Positions 9,301 through 18,700 of a stretch of DNA of 64,000 bases are shown here, piece by piece. The position numbers and the translations under genes are program-made. Under the pieces are notes generated by a model. That model was given only the letters and a program-made list of their open reading frames with translations. It searched no databases and was not told the DNA's origin. The stretch comes from Mycobacterium bourgelatii (GTDB taxonomy: Bacteria; Actinomycetota; Actinomycetes; Mycobacteriales; Mycobacteriaceae): positions 3,162,001 through 3,226,000 of the forward strand of contig NZ_BLKZ01000001.1 in NCBI RefSeq assembly GCF_010723575.1, read 5' to 3'. How positions within the stretch are numbered: position 1 is the stretch's first letter; each line of letters begins with the position of its first letter.

Positions 9301-12300
9301 GCCGGGGTGGTGATGGCCTTAATGGCATCAATCCCAACGTGGCGGGCCAAGCCGGCGGCAACGGCGGTAAAGGCGGCATGGGTGGCGCCGGAGGGGCCAA
9401 CTTCGCCATTGATGGCAGGAATGGCAACGGCGGCGTCGGCGGTAACGGCGGCACGGGCGGCGACGGCGGCGACGCCGGCCCCACGGCAGGGGGCAACGGC
9501 GCGAGTGGCGGTGCAGGCGGCAACGGCGGCGCCTCCGGCCACGGCGGTGCCGCCGGTAGCGGCTCCGGCGGCGCTGGCGCCAATGGGTTCAACGGCATCG
9601 GCGGCACCGGAGGCAATGGCGGGAAGGGCGGCGACGGCGTTGCTGGGGTTGCGAGTGCCAAGAGCAACGGGACAAACGGCGGCGTCGGAGGCGCTGGCGG
9701 GAACGGCGGCGAAAATTCCGGGGGCTTCGGCGGGGGTTCGGGCGGCGCGGGCGGCTCCGGAGGCAAGGGCGGCGCGGGCGGCAACGGCGGCAGCGGCGTG
9801 GTCAATCAAGCGGCCACCGACGGTGGCAACGGCGGGGCCGGCGGCGCTGGCGGCAACGGCGGCGCTAACGCCGCTGTCAATGGCGTGAACGGCGCGGGGG
9901 GCACAGGCGGCAACGGCGGTCATGGCGGCGCCGGCGGTAACGGCGGCGACGGCTCGATACAAGACGGCCTTCCTGGCGGCCGCGGCGGGAACGGTGGCGA
10001 CTCAGGCGTCGGAGGTCTCGCCGGTGCAGGCGGCGTCGTGTCTAGCGACGGCCTTAACGGCCTCGCCGGCGACGGGGGCAAGGGCGGCAATGGCGGCGTG
10101 GGCGACACGCTCAGGGGCAACGCCGGCGGCGCCGGCGGCAGGGGCGGTGACGGCGGCAATAATCTCGGTGACGGCGTCCGCGAAGGCCTCGGTGGCGCGG
10201 CCGGTAATGGGGGAGTTGGAGGCACCGGCGGCGCGGGCGGCCCCGGTGCGATTGGCACGACGAAGTCCGGCGAAACCCCTCATGGCGGAACCGGTGGCCA
10301 GGGCGGCACCGGTGGCACTGGGGGTAATGCGGGCAACAGCATTGCCAGCGGAGCCAACGGTTTCGGTGGCACCGGCGGTAATGGCGGTGACGGTGCTGTC
10401 GGTGGCGATGGCGTCGTTGGCAACGACGGGATCGCAGCTAACGGCGGCGCTGGCGGCAACGGAGGCGACGCTGGGGTCGGTGGTGCCGGCGGCACCGGCG
10501 GGCTTCCCGGCACCGGAGGCAACGGGCTCAACGGCATTGGCGGCAACGGCGGGAAGGGCGGCAACGGCGCTACCGGCTTGGCGAGTGCCGCGGGTGGTAA
10601 GAGCGGCGGCTTGGGCGGCAACGGCGGCAACGGCGGTAACAACCTCGGTGGCTACGCCGGCGGCACGGCCGGCAACGGCGGTGCCGGCGGCAAAGGCGGC
10701 AACGGTGGCGCTGGCCTTGCGGGCGGGATTTACGACCCAGGCGGGCACGGTGGCCAAGGTGGTGTCGGTGGCGCCGGCGGCAACGGCGGTAACAACGGCC
10801 TGCTCAGCGGGTCGGCGGGCACCGGTGGCACTGGTGGTACTGGCGGAGATGGCGGTGCCGGCGGACACGGCGCCGTTAATAAGGCGGGCGGCTTGGGCGG
10901 CAACGCCGGAGCAGGCGGCTCCGGCGGCTACGGCGGCGACAGCATTGCTGGCGGAACCAACGGCAACGGCGGAACCGGCGGCACCGGCGGCACCGGCGGC
11001 CAAGGCGGAAACGGCGGCGCCGGCTCCTTCGTGGACGGATTCGACGGCATCGGCATTGCCGGCGCCAAGGGAGGAAACGGCGGTGACTCCGGCGTCAATG
11101 GTCTCGCCGGTCAAGGTGCGGGCGCCGCTGGCAAGAACGGCACCAACGGCGTCGGCGGAAACGGCGGCACTGGCGGTAGCGGTGGCGAAGGCGACACGAT
11201 CAGGGGCCTCGCCGGCGGCGCCGGTGGTACCGGCGGCGACGGCGGCAATAACGTCGCAGGTTTTGGCGGCAAAGCTGGCAACGGTGGCGCCGGGGGCACC
11301 GGTGGTACCGGCGGCTCGGGCGCTCCTGGAGGCACGCCCACCCAAGACCCCGGACCTGGAGGCAATGGGGTCAACGGCGGTCAGGGCGGCACCGGTGGTA
11401 CTGGCGGCACCGGCGGCAGCAACTTCGCTATCGACGGCACTAACGGCGATGGCGGCGTCGGCGGCAACGGTGGTTCTGGCGGCGCCGGAGGTGCTGGCGG
11501 CGACGGCTACCTATTGAAAGTCGAGGGCCAAACCATCACCTATTTCGCCGGTGGTAACGGCGGCGATGGCGGTGCCGGCGGCGCTGCAGGCGTCGGGGGC
11601 AACGCCGGCATCGGCGTGGGCGGCACCGGCATCGTCGGCGGCAACGGGACCGGCGGCACGGGCGGCACGGGCGGCGCCGGCGGCAAGGGGGCTGACGCGT
11701 TGCACAACGCCACGATCGCCCCCGCTGGCACCGGTGGCGACGGCGGGTCTGGCGGTGCGGGCGGCGCCGGTATCGGCGGCGTCGGCGGCGGCAACGGCGG
11801 GACGGGCGGTGCCGGCGGCATGGGCGGGACCGGCGGCGATGCCACGAATCAGACCTCCGGACCGGGCGGGACAGGTGGCATCGGCGGTAAGGGCGGCGAC
11901 GCGGTAGATGGCGGCAACGGCGGCACCGGGGGCGCCGGAGGAATGGGCGGCACAGGCGGCGCTGGCATCAATGGCAAAGACTTCGGCTCAGCGCCTACCA
12001 ATGGTGGTACCGGCGGTATGGGCGGAAACGGCGGCGTCGGCGGTAACGCCTCGGGCGGCGGGAACGCGGGCACCGGCGGCAACGGCGGCACCGGCGGCAC
12101 CGGCGGGGCGGGTGGCTTCGGCGCGTTGGGGCAGGACGGCGCTCACGGCGGTAATGGCGGCGTCGGTGGAGGCTCCGGCGGTGGCGGGCACGCGACGGAC
12201 GGCGGCAACGGCGGCGCCAGTGGTACCGGCGGAAAGGGCGGCACCGGCGGCGCCGGCGGCGGCAGCAGCACTCGTGATGGCGGTAACGGCGGTAACGGCG

Positions 12301-12695
12301 GTCTAGGTAACCGCGCCGGTACAGGCGGTACCGCCACAGGCGGTGGCAACGGCGGTGACGGTGGCACCGGGGGCAGCGGCGGAGACGGAGGCGTCGGCGG
12401 CAGCGGCTACGCGCGGGGCGGTAACGGTGGCAACGGCGGCCAAGGCAACGAGGGCGGTAACGCCGGCGACGCGATCGGCGGCGGCAGCGGCGGCAACGGC
12501 GGCACCGGCGGCAACGGCGGCAACGGCGGCAACGGCGGCAACGGCAACGACGGCGGGAGCGCCGGCGGCAGCGGCGGCGCGGCCGGCTCTGCCAGTACGG
12601 GTGGTAACCCCGGCAAGGGAGACCCTGACGGCACCAAGGGTGGTTCCGGCGCTCCCGGAGCTCCGGGCGCCGACGGCATGACCTCCATATTTTGA
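3375..12695 (+). CDS. Giant PE-PGRS protein, 3106 residues
   Basis: The N-terminal PE domain spans about residues 1-110 (MSYLVIAPDLTASAAGDL, then AADEVSAAIAALFG). It includes the type VII secretion signal YxxxE as YAAAE at residues 87-91, followed by the standard linker GRPLIGDGVNGAPGTG (115-130). Everything after about residue 130 is Gly-Gly-X PGRS sequence, ending GAPGADGMTSIF. PE-PGRS proteins are exported, mostly through ESX-5, to the mycobacterial cell surface. The length is exceptional; to my knowledge M. tuberculosis members stay well under 2000 residues. The first third shows a regular super-repeat of about 330 bp. The gene is followed 28 bp later by a PPE gene on the same strand, which suggests co-transcription and a PE/PPE partnership. 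No stop or frameshift interrupts it. Confidence 0.95.
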   Translation: MSYLVIAPDLTASAAGDLTSLGSTIKAANAAAAAATTQLLPAAADEVSAAIAALFGGQASEYQRISAQAIAYHERFAQALTGAAGSYAAAEADAFQVLQQSVLGVVNAPTQLLLGRPLIGDGVNGAPGTGQNGGAGGLLWGNGGNGGSGVAGTATTPAGPGGAGGAAGLFGNGGAGGAGGVGAAGQAGGTGGAGGAGGWITGFGGAGGVGGTGGAGAPGLAGGDGGAGGVGGSNGLFGTAGPGGAGGVGGAGGIGAAGINGGQGVTGAAGGNGGAGGAGGANTSLFGQAGAGGAGGAGGIGGQGGDGGSGVGLGIAGGQGGTGGVGGQGGAGGAGGAGGPLAPVGPAGSAGVGGAGGIGGTGGAGDNGAAGIFGVDGGIGGTGFAGGAGGMGGAGGAGVVTGAGGQGGQGGTGGTGGAGASGVGHAAAGGQGGKGGAGGQAGLGGAGSTTGAAGVGGNGGTGGIGGAGDVGSDAAPGNNIGGTGYAGGQGGTGGAGGNSAGGVNGNGGAGGQGGTGGKGGAGGSGLGLGVAGGQGGTGGAGGQAGTAGQAGTGGTGGSAGTAGVGGTGGVGGVGGAGDNGADAAPGTNIGGTGYAGGQGGTGGAGGKGAGGINGIGGAGGQGGTGGSGGTGGSGFGLGVAGGQGGTGGTGGQAGVGGQAGTGGSGGAAGAAGIGGTGGQGGTGGAGDVGAHASAGTNTGGTGHAGGQGGAGGAGGNSGLGGTNGAGGAGGKGGTGGTGGNGGSGVGLGVAGGQGGTGGGQAGVGGQAGTGGSGGAAGVAGTGGTGGQGGNGGDSGANGAVAAPGGKGATGFAGGAGGQGGAGGNSGLGGTNGSGGAGGKGGAGGQGGNGGSGVGFGVDGGQGGSGGQGGNAGAGGNAGTGGSGGTTGVFGTGGNGGQGGNGGDGDTGATGVAGGQGGTGRAGGQGGTGGAGGNSGAGGTSGSGGAGGHGGNGGTGGSGASGVGLGKSGGAGGTGGSGGNAGVGGLAGTGGSVGGSAGAAGDGGNGGQGGNGGAGDVGSAGVVGGKGGTGHAGGAGGQGGAGGSSAGGNFGTGGAGGNGGAGGKGGAGGSGVGFSVAGGAGGDGGVGGAAGKGGVDGTNGLGGGGTVTAQSGAGGHGGHGGDGGHGDKGASGFAGSKGTNGYAGGAGGNGGAGGSGNGGTNGDGGNAGSGGAGGAGGAGGNGVGFGVAGGAGGDGGAGGNAGNVGLAGTGGTGGVAGNAGNGGAGGAGGNGGNGDAGANGANGGFAGKTGFAGGAGGKGGAGGSTVAGGINGDGGQGGSGGAGGRGGDGGTGVGYGADGGQGGNGGAGGNAGAGGAAGTGGSGGVSGVFGDGGDGGTGGTGGAGGIGTTGSAGKEGGIGRSGGAGGQGGAGGNSGVGGTNGKGGLGGNGGTGGQGGNGGSGAGLGVDGGAGGLGGAGGDAGAGGASGQFGTGGGDGGFGDGGRGGKGGTGGDGGIGTTGSPGNQGNQGHAGGAGGQGGQGGNSGGSGKNGDGGTGGTGGRGGTGGDGGNGVGFGSNGGQGGTGGAGGHAGAGGSAGTGGQGGEVGVAGTGGAGGAGGNGGNGSVGISGKNGDPFQNGGSGGQGGAGGQGGAGGQGGNSFAGGTSGDGGSGGRGGKGGQGGTGGAGSTGFDGGTGGNGGNGGAAGVGGAAGSGGTVGTPKTGNVGIGGDGGTGGAGGVGGAGAEGAANQAGGAGGRGGGGGTGGKGGDAQGGFNGNGGTGGNGGAGGAGGNAGNATAGQNGRAGGNGGDGGAAGTGGIAGSGGTGGSNGDNGTGGTGGNGGTGGQGATMISGGTTGGQGGAGGNGGANLGGFSGGAGGRGGNGGSGGLGGAGVDGDLNQAGGNGGTGGAGGVGGSGGGSEAWGTNGSGGTGGTGGAGGRGGDAGNASVIEALSGGNGGVGGVSGVGGNAGSGAGKAGSVGSNGNGGAGGAGGTGGLGDTLRGMDGGTGGNGGAGGANIGGVGGSAGTGGAGGAGGGGGRGGDGLNGINPNVAGQAGGNGGKGGMGGAGGANFAIDGRNGNGGVGGNGGTGGDGGDAGPTAGGNGASGGAGGNGGASGHGGAAGSGSGGAGANGFNGIGGTGGNGGKGGDGVAGVASAKSNGTNGGVGGAGGNGGENSGGFGGGSGGAGGSGGKGGAGGNGGSGVVNQAATDGGNGGAGGAGGNGGANAAVNGVNGAGGTGGNGGHGGAGGNGGDGSIQDGLPGGRGGNGGDSGVGGLAGAGGVVSSDGLNGLAGDGGKGGNGGVGDTLRGNAGGAGGRGGDGGNNLGDGVREGLGGAAGNGGVGGTGGAGGPGAIGTTKSGETPHGGTGGQGGTGGTGGNAGNSIASGANGFGGTGGNGGDGAVGGDGVVGNDGIAANGGAGGNGGDAGVGGAGGTGGLPGTGGNGLNGIGGNGGKGGNGATGLASAAGGKSGGLGGNGGNGGNNLGGYAGGTAGNGGAGGKGGNGGAGLAGGIYDPGGHGGQGGVGGAGGNGGNNGLLSGSAGTGGTGGTGGDGGAGGHGAVNKAGGLGGNAGAGGSGGYGGDSIAGGTNGNGGTGGTGGTGGQGGNGGAGSFVDGFDGIGIAGAKGGNGGDSGVNGLAGQGAGAAGKNGTNGVGGNGGTGGSGGEGDTIRGLAGGAGGTGGDGGNNVAGFGGKAGNGGAGGTGGTGGSGAPGGTPTQDPGPGGNGVNGGQGGTGGTGGTGGSNFAIDGTNGDGGVGGNGGSGGAGGAGGDGYLLKVEGQTITYFAGGNGGDGGAGGAAGVGGNAGIGVGGTGIVGGNGTGGTGGTGGAGGKGADALHNATIAPAGTGGDGGSGGAGGAGIGGVGGGNGGTGGAGGMGGTGGDATNQTSGPGGTGGIGGKGGDAVDGGNGGTGGAGGMGGTGGAGINGKDFGSAPTNGGTGGMGGNGGVGGNASGGGNAGTGGNGGTGGTGGAGGFGALGQDGAHGGNGGVGGGSGGGGHATDGGNGGASGTGGKGGTGGAGGGSSTRDGGNGGNGGLGNRAGTGGTATGGGNGGDGGTGGSGGDGGVGGSGYARGGNGGNGGQGNEGGNAGDAIGGGSGGNGGTGGNGGNGGNGGNGNDGGSAGGSGGAAGSASTGGNPGKGDPDGTKGGSGAPGAPGADGMTSIF
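4300..8010 (+). repeat. About 12 tandem super-repeats of roughly 325-345 bp inside the PGRS region
   Basis: A recurring marker (GVGLGVAGGQGG or a close variant) appears near 4310, 4640, 4950, 5280, 5610, 5935, 6260, 6590, 6925, 7255, 7575 and 7905. Between markers the order of motifs is conserved: AGTGGSGG, then GTGYAGGQGG, then GGNSGLGGTNG and GGKGGTGG. The unit is therefore about 110 residues and not just a Gly-Gly-X triplet. It fades after about 8050, where a looser, longer periodicity marked by GDTLRG (near 9180, 10105, 11190) replaces it. Confidence 0.7.
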
Positions 12696-12723
12696 GATCG
12701 GTCGAGGCTAGGGCTATCGCCAG

Positions 12724-15700
12724 ATGAATTTCCTGGTACTACCACCCGAGATCAACTCGCTCCGGATTCTCTCCGGTGCGGGGTCGGCGCCAATGCTCGC
12801 GGCCGCGGCGGCCTGGGACGCGCTGGCCACCGAATTAGCCTCTGCAGCAACGTCTTTCGGGTCAGTAACCTCTGGACTGGCTGGCAGTTCGTGGCAGGGC
12901 CCGGCCGCGGCGGCAATGACCGCGGCAGCGGTCGAATACGCGGGGTGGCTGGGTACAGCGGGTGCTCAGGCCGAACTGGCGGCCGGCCAGGCTCGGATGG
13001 CAGCGGCAGTCTTCGAGGCGACGCTCGCCGCGACGGTGAATCCGGCAATTATTGCGGCAAACCGCGGTCAGCTGCAATCGCTGGTCATCTCAAACCTGTT
13101 CGGGCAGAACGTCCATGCGATCGCGGCCACCGAGGCCGCGTATGAGCTGATGTGGGCGCAGGACGTGGCGGCGATGTTCGGCTATCACGGCGGGATGTCG
13201 CAGATTGTTTCGGCATTGACACCGTTTACCCAGCCGTTACAGCATCTGGCGGCCCTAGCGGGTAGCGCGAGCCCCGCGAACGCAGCTGTCCCCAGCCCAG
13301 GCGCCATCAACCTGGGTGTCGGCAATTTAGGTAGCGGTAACGTCGGTTTGGCCAACCTGGGCGACTTCAATGTCGGCATCGGGAATGCGGGTGCCAACAA
13401 CGTGGGGTTGGGTAACACCGGCAGTGGCAACATCGGCATCGGACTCACCGGCACCAATCGAATCGGTTTCGGCGACGCCTATCTCGTCCTCAACGGTTCG
13501 GGTATCGGCCAATTCGGTTTGGGCGGGCTGAACTCCGGCCAGGGCAATATCGGCCTGTTCAACTCGGGCACCAACAACGTCGGGTTCTTCAACTCCGGAT
13601 CCGGAAACTTCGGCATCGGGAACTCGGGTCTGGGTAACACCGGCTTGTTCAACGCCGGAAGCTTCAACGTCGGCAACCTCAACCCGGGCTGGTTCAACAC
13701 CGGCGGCTTCAACTCCGGCAACACCAACACTGGCTGGTTTAACGCCGGCAATATCAACACCGGCGCTTTCAACTTCGGTGACATGAACAATGGATTGTTC
13801 AACACCGGCAGTCTGAACAATGGGTTGTTCTACGGGGGAGTGGGCCAAGGCAACCTGCACTTTGCGGTCACCACGCCGGATCTCACGCTGCCGCCCCTAC
13901 ACATCCCGCCGATCGAGGTACCCGGGTTCAGCCTGCCCCCGATCACGCTGCCCTCGTTGACAATTCCCGCTGCGACCACACCCGCTGGCATCACGGTCAG
14001 CGGATTCAGCCTGCCGCCAATCACGTTGCCCTCGTTAACCATCCCCGGTGCGACCACACCCGCTGGCATCACGGTCAGCGGATTCGATCTGCCGGCGATT
14101 ACGGTGCCGTCGTTCACCATTCCGCCGCTTACGATCCCTTCCGGCATCAATATTGGCGCATTCGATCTGCCGCCTATCACGTTGCCGTCGATGTCGACAC
14201 CGGCACTCATGTCGCCCGCGGGCATCAGCGTGGGCGCGTTCGATTTGCCTCGGTTGAGTATCCCGCCGATCACCATTCCATCGCTGACAATTCCCGCGGG
14301 TGTCAACCTGGGCGCCTTTGAGCTGCCACGATTGACGATTCCGTCGATCGATATTCCTTCACTGACGATTCCCGCTGGTATCGCGCTAAATTCATTCGAC
14401 CTACCCCGACTGAGCATTCCGGCGTTCAGCATTCCGTCGCTTACGATACCCGCCGGGATAAAACTAGGCGCGTTCAGCCTGCCGCAAATTACCATTCCGC
14501 CCATACATATCCCCAGCATTTCTACCGGCTCATTTACTACTCCACCACTAAACCTCTCCAATATCTCGGTAACACTGCCGGCGTCGGCGCCCATACCGTT
14601 GGTGTTGTTCATCCCCAACAGTGCATTTTGGTTGACGACCGGCATACCGGGAGTCTGGCCTCAGTTCGGTGGCGGGGTTACCACCCCGGGCAGCGGTCCG
14701 AACTCCGGCGGGCCTCCCGCGTACCTGATCATCGGGCCCGCCACCATCAGCGGTATAGGTCTGAACGTCCCCCCGCTGACGATCTCGGGGTTCGGCCTTC
14801 CCGCCTTGACGACGCCCACCATCACCGTTCCTCCGATTCAGGTCGCGGGCTTCGACTTGCCCCAAATCAGCACGCCGGCTATCACGACACCGCCGATCGC
14901 CATCGACCCGATTGGTGCGGCCGGGTTCGCGTTGCCGCAGATCACGACACCTGCGGTCACCACGCCTCCCATCACCATCGACCCAATCGCATTGGGCGGG
15001 TTCAGCCTCCCGCAGATCACCACCCCGCCGATCACAACACCGCCGATCACCATCGACGCGATCGGTGCCAACGGCTTCGTCCTTCCGCAGATCACCATCC
15101 CGCCGATTACGACGCCGCCGATCACAGTCGGTCCGATCGGGTTGGGTGGGTTCAGCCTGCCCGAGATTGTGACGCCGGCGATCACCACACCACCGTTGGC
15201 GATCTCGTCGATCGGACTGGGTGGGTTTACCCTGCCGCAGATCGGCATTCCGGCAATTACAACGCCGCCACTCACCATCCCTGGAATCGGTTTGGGTGCG
15301 TTCACCCTGCCGCAGATCGGCATTCCGGCGATCACCACACCGGAATTCACGGTGCCCCCAATTGGATTGGGCACCTTCAATACTCCGCCGTTGGTGGTAC
15401 CGAGCATCTTCCTGCCGAGCACTACAATCGCCGGCTTTGCCTTGCCCGGGGGTCCAGGCTTCTTCAATACCAGCGGCGCGCCGTCCTCCGGATTCTTCAA
15501 TGCCGGAGGCGGGGGCAATTCCGGGTTCGCGAACTACGGGACTGGCCTGTCGGGTTGGTACAACTCGAACATTCCGGGGCCGGACGCGCCAACCACCGGC
15601 GGTCCGCCTCCCGCTGTTGTCAGCCTGGGCACTGCGGTATCGGGCCTGGTCAGCACCGCATTGTCACCCGCCTCGTTGAGCCAGCTAAGCCTGGGACTGG

Positions 15701-18700
15701 CCAATTTGGGTGGCGGCAACATCGGCAACGCGAATGTGGGGTCGATGAACTTCGGTGGCGGCAATCTAGGTAACGCCAACGTCGGCTGGGGCAACTGGGG
15801 CACCAACAACATCGGCGCCGCCAACCTCGGCGACTTCAACCTCGGCCTGGGCAACGCCGGAAACCACAACCTGGGACTGGCCAACACCGGCAACGCCAAC
15901 ATCGGCTTCGGCCTCACCGGCAGCAACCGCATCGGCTTCGGCGAAACCTACATCGTTCTGGGCCCCAACGGCATCGAGGAATACGGCCTCGGCGCACTGA
16001 ACTCCGGCAGCGGCAACATCGGCCTGTTCAACTCCGGCACCAACAACGTCGGCATCTTCAACTCCGGAACGGGAAACTTCGGCATCGCCAACTCCGGACA
16101 AGCCAACACCGGCCTGTTCAACGCCGGATCCCTCAACACCGGCGCCTTCGACGTCGGCACCGCCAACACCGGAATCCTCAACACCGGCAACTTCAACATG
16201 GGCAGCTTCAACCCCGGCTCGTCCAACACCGGCAGCTTCAACAGCGGCAACACCAACACCGGCTACTTCAACACCGGCAACATCAACACCGGACTGTTCA
16301 ACGCCGGCGACATGAACAACGGCCTGTTCAACACCGGCGACCTCAACAACGGCATCCTGCACAACGGCGTAGGCCAAGGCAACCTGCACTTCGCCCTCAC
16401 CACACCAGATCTCACCCTGCCACCGCTGGAAATCCCCTCCATCACAGTGCCCGGGTTCACCCTGCCCACCCTGACCCTGCCCTCCCTGACCATCCCAGCC
16501 ACCACCACCCCCGCCGGCATCACCATCGACGGCTTCGCCCTACCAGCACTGACACTGCCCCCACTGACCATCCCCGCCACCACCACACCCGCCGACATCG
16601 CGGTAAGCGGGTTCGGCCTGGGTCCCATTACCACGCCGTCGTTGTCAATTCCGTCACTCACGATCCCCGCCGGTATCAACCTGGGCGCCTTCGATTTGCC
16701 GCGGTTGGGCATTCCGTCGATTGAAATTCCGCCGCTGACTATTCCGGCCGGGATCAACCTGGGTGCGTTCGATCTGCCGCGGTTGACGATTCCGTCGCTG
16801 CAGATTCCGTCGCTGACCATCCCCGCCGGGATCAACCTGGGCGCGTTCGACCTGCCGCGGTTGACGATTCCGTCGATCGAAATTCCGTCCCTGACGATTC
16901 CGGCCGGCATCACCCTGGGGTCGTTCGACCTGCCCCGGCTAACCATCCCACCCATCGCCATCCCACCAATCACCATCCCCGCCGGCACCACCATCGGCGC
17001 CTTCAACCTGCCCCAAATCACCATCCCGTCACTGACAATCGGGAATATCACCACCGGTTCGTTTACAACTCCCCACATTAATACCGGGGATTTGAGCATA
17101 ACTCTACCCAGCATAAAGGTAGAATTCGTAGCATTTCTTCCCTCGAACGTGACTTTCGCATCAACAGGCAATGCTGGTGTATACCCCCAAATTGGAGGGG
17201 GGGTCGTCAATCCACAAACAAATCAGGGGCGTCCGGCCGGCGGTCCTCCCGCCTACCTCCAATTGGGCCCGCTGACCATTAGTGGTATCGGCTTGGACCT
17301 CCCATCGATGCCGATTGGTGGGTTTGGTCTTCCGGCGTTGACTACTCCTGCGATTACCATTCCGTCGATCGCGGTGCCCGGTTTTGTCTTGCCACAACTC
17401 GACATTCCTGCGATTACGACGCCACCGATCACGATCGATCCGATTGGCGCGGTTAGTTTCGCGCTGCCGCAGATCACCACCCCGCCGATCACGACGCCTC
17501 CGATCACGATCGACCCGATCAGTGCGGCCGGGTTCAGCCTGCCCCAGATCACCACCCCGCCGATCACCACGCCATCCATCACCATCGACCCGATCGCGCT
17601 GGCCGGGTTCAGCCTGCCGCCTATCGCCACCCCGGCGATCACGACGCCGCCGATCACCATCGACCCCATCGGATTGGATGCTTTTGCGCTTCCGGAAATT
17701 AGGACGCCCGCTATCACCGTTCCGGCGTTCGCCCTTCCGACGGTCGGGTTGGGTGCGTTCACGTTGCCGCAGATCGGCATCCCGGAGATCACCACCCCGG
17801 CATTCACCATCCCCTCGGTCGGATTGGGTGCGTTCACCCTGCCCCAGATCGGCATCCCGGCGATCACCACACCGGAATTCACGGTGCCCCCAATTGGATT
17901 GGGCACCTTCAACACTCCGCCGTTGGCGGTACCGAGCATCTTCTTGCCCAGCACCACCATCGCCGGCTTCGCCCTGCCCGGCGGACCGGGCTACCTCAAC
18001 ACCAGCGACACCCCATCCTCGGGCTTCTTCAACTCCGGCCCCGGCGGAAACTCCGGATTCGGCAACTACGGCACCGGACTATCCGGATGGTTCAACACCA
18101 ACATCACCGGCCTGTTCGGCGGCTCAGGATCCAACAACGCCGGCGGACAATTCTCCGGCTTCGCCAACCTCGGCAACGCCGTCTCGGGCCTGGCCAACAT
18201 CGCCCTCTCACCGGCAGCACTGACCAGCGGCCTGAGCCTCAACGCCATCAACATCGGCGCCGGCAACCTCGGCACCGGCAACCTCGGCCTCGGCAACTGG
18301 GGCACCAACAACATCGGCGCCGCCAACCTCGGCGACTTCAACCTCGGCCTGGGCAACGCCGGAAACCACAACCTGGGACTGGCCAACACCGGCAACGCCA
18401 ACATCGGCTTCGGCCTCACCGGCGACAACCGCATCGGCTTCGGCGAAACCTACATCGTTCTGGGCCCCAACGGCGTCGAGGAATACGGCCTCGGCGCACT
18501 GAACTCCGGCAGCGGCAACATCGGCCTGTTCAACTCCGGCACCAACAACGTCGGCATCTTCAACTCCGGAACGGGAAACTTCGGCATCGCCAACTCCGGA
18601 CAAGCCAACACCGGCCTGTTCAACGCCGGATCCCTCAACACCGGCGCCTTCGACGTCGGCACCGCCAACACCGGAATCCTCAACACCGGCAACTTCAACA

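Noticed and set aside
3375..12695. CRISPR-like regular repeats
   Set aside because: The periodic units are protein-coding PGRS super-repeats without identical direct repeats or unique spacers. No cas gene is present.
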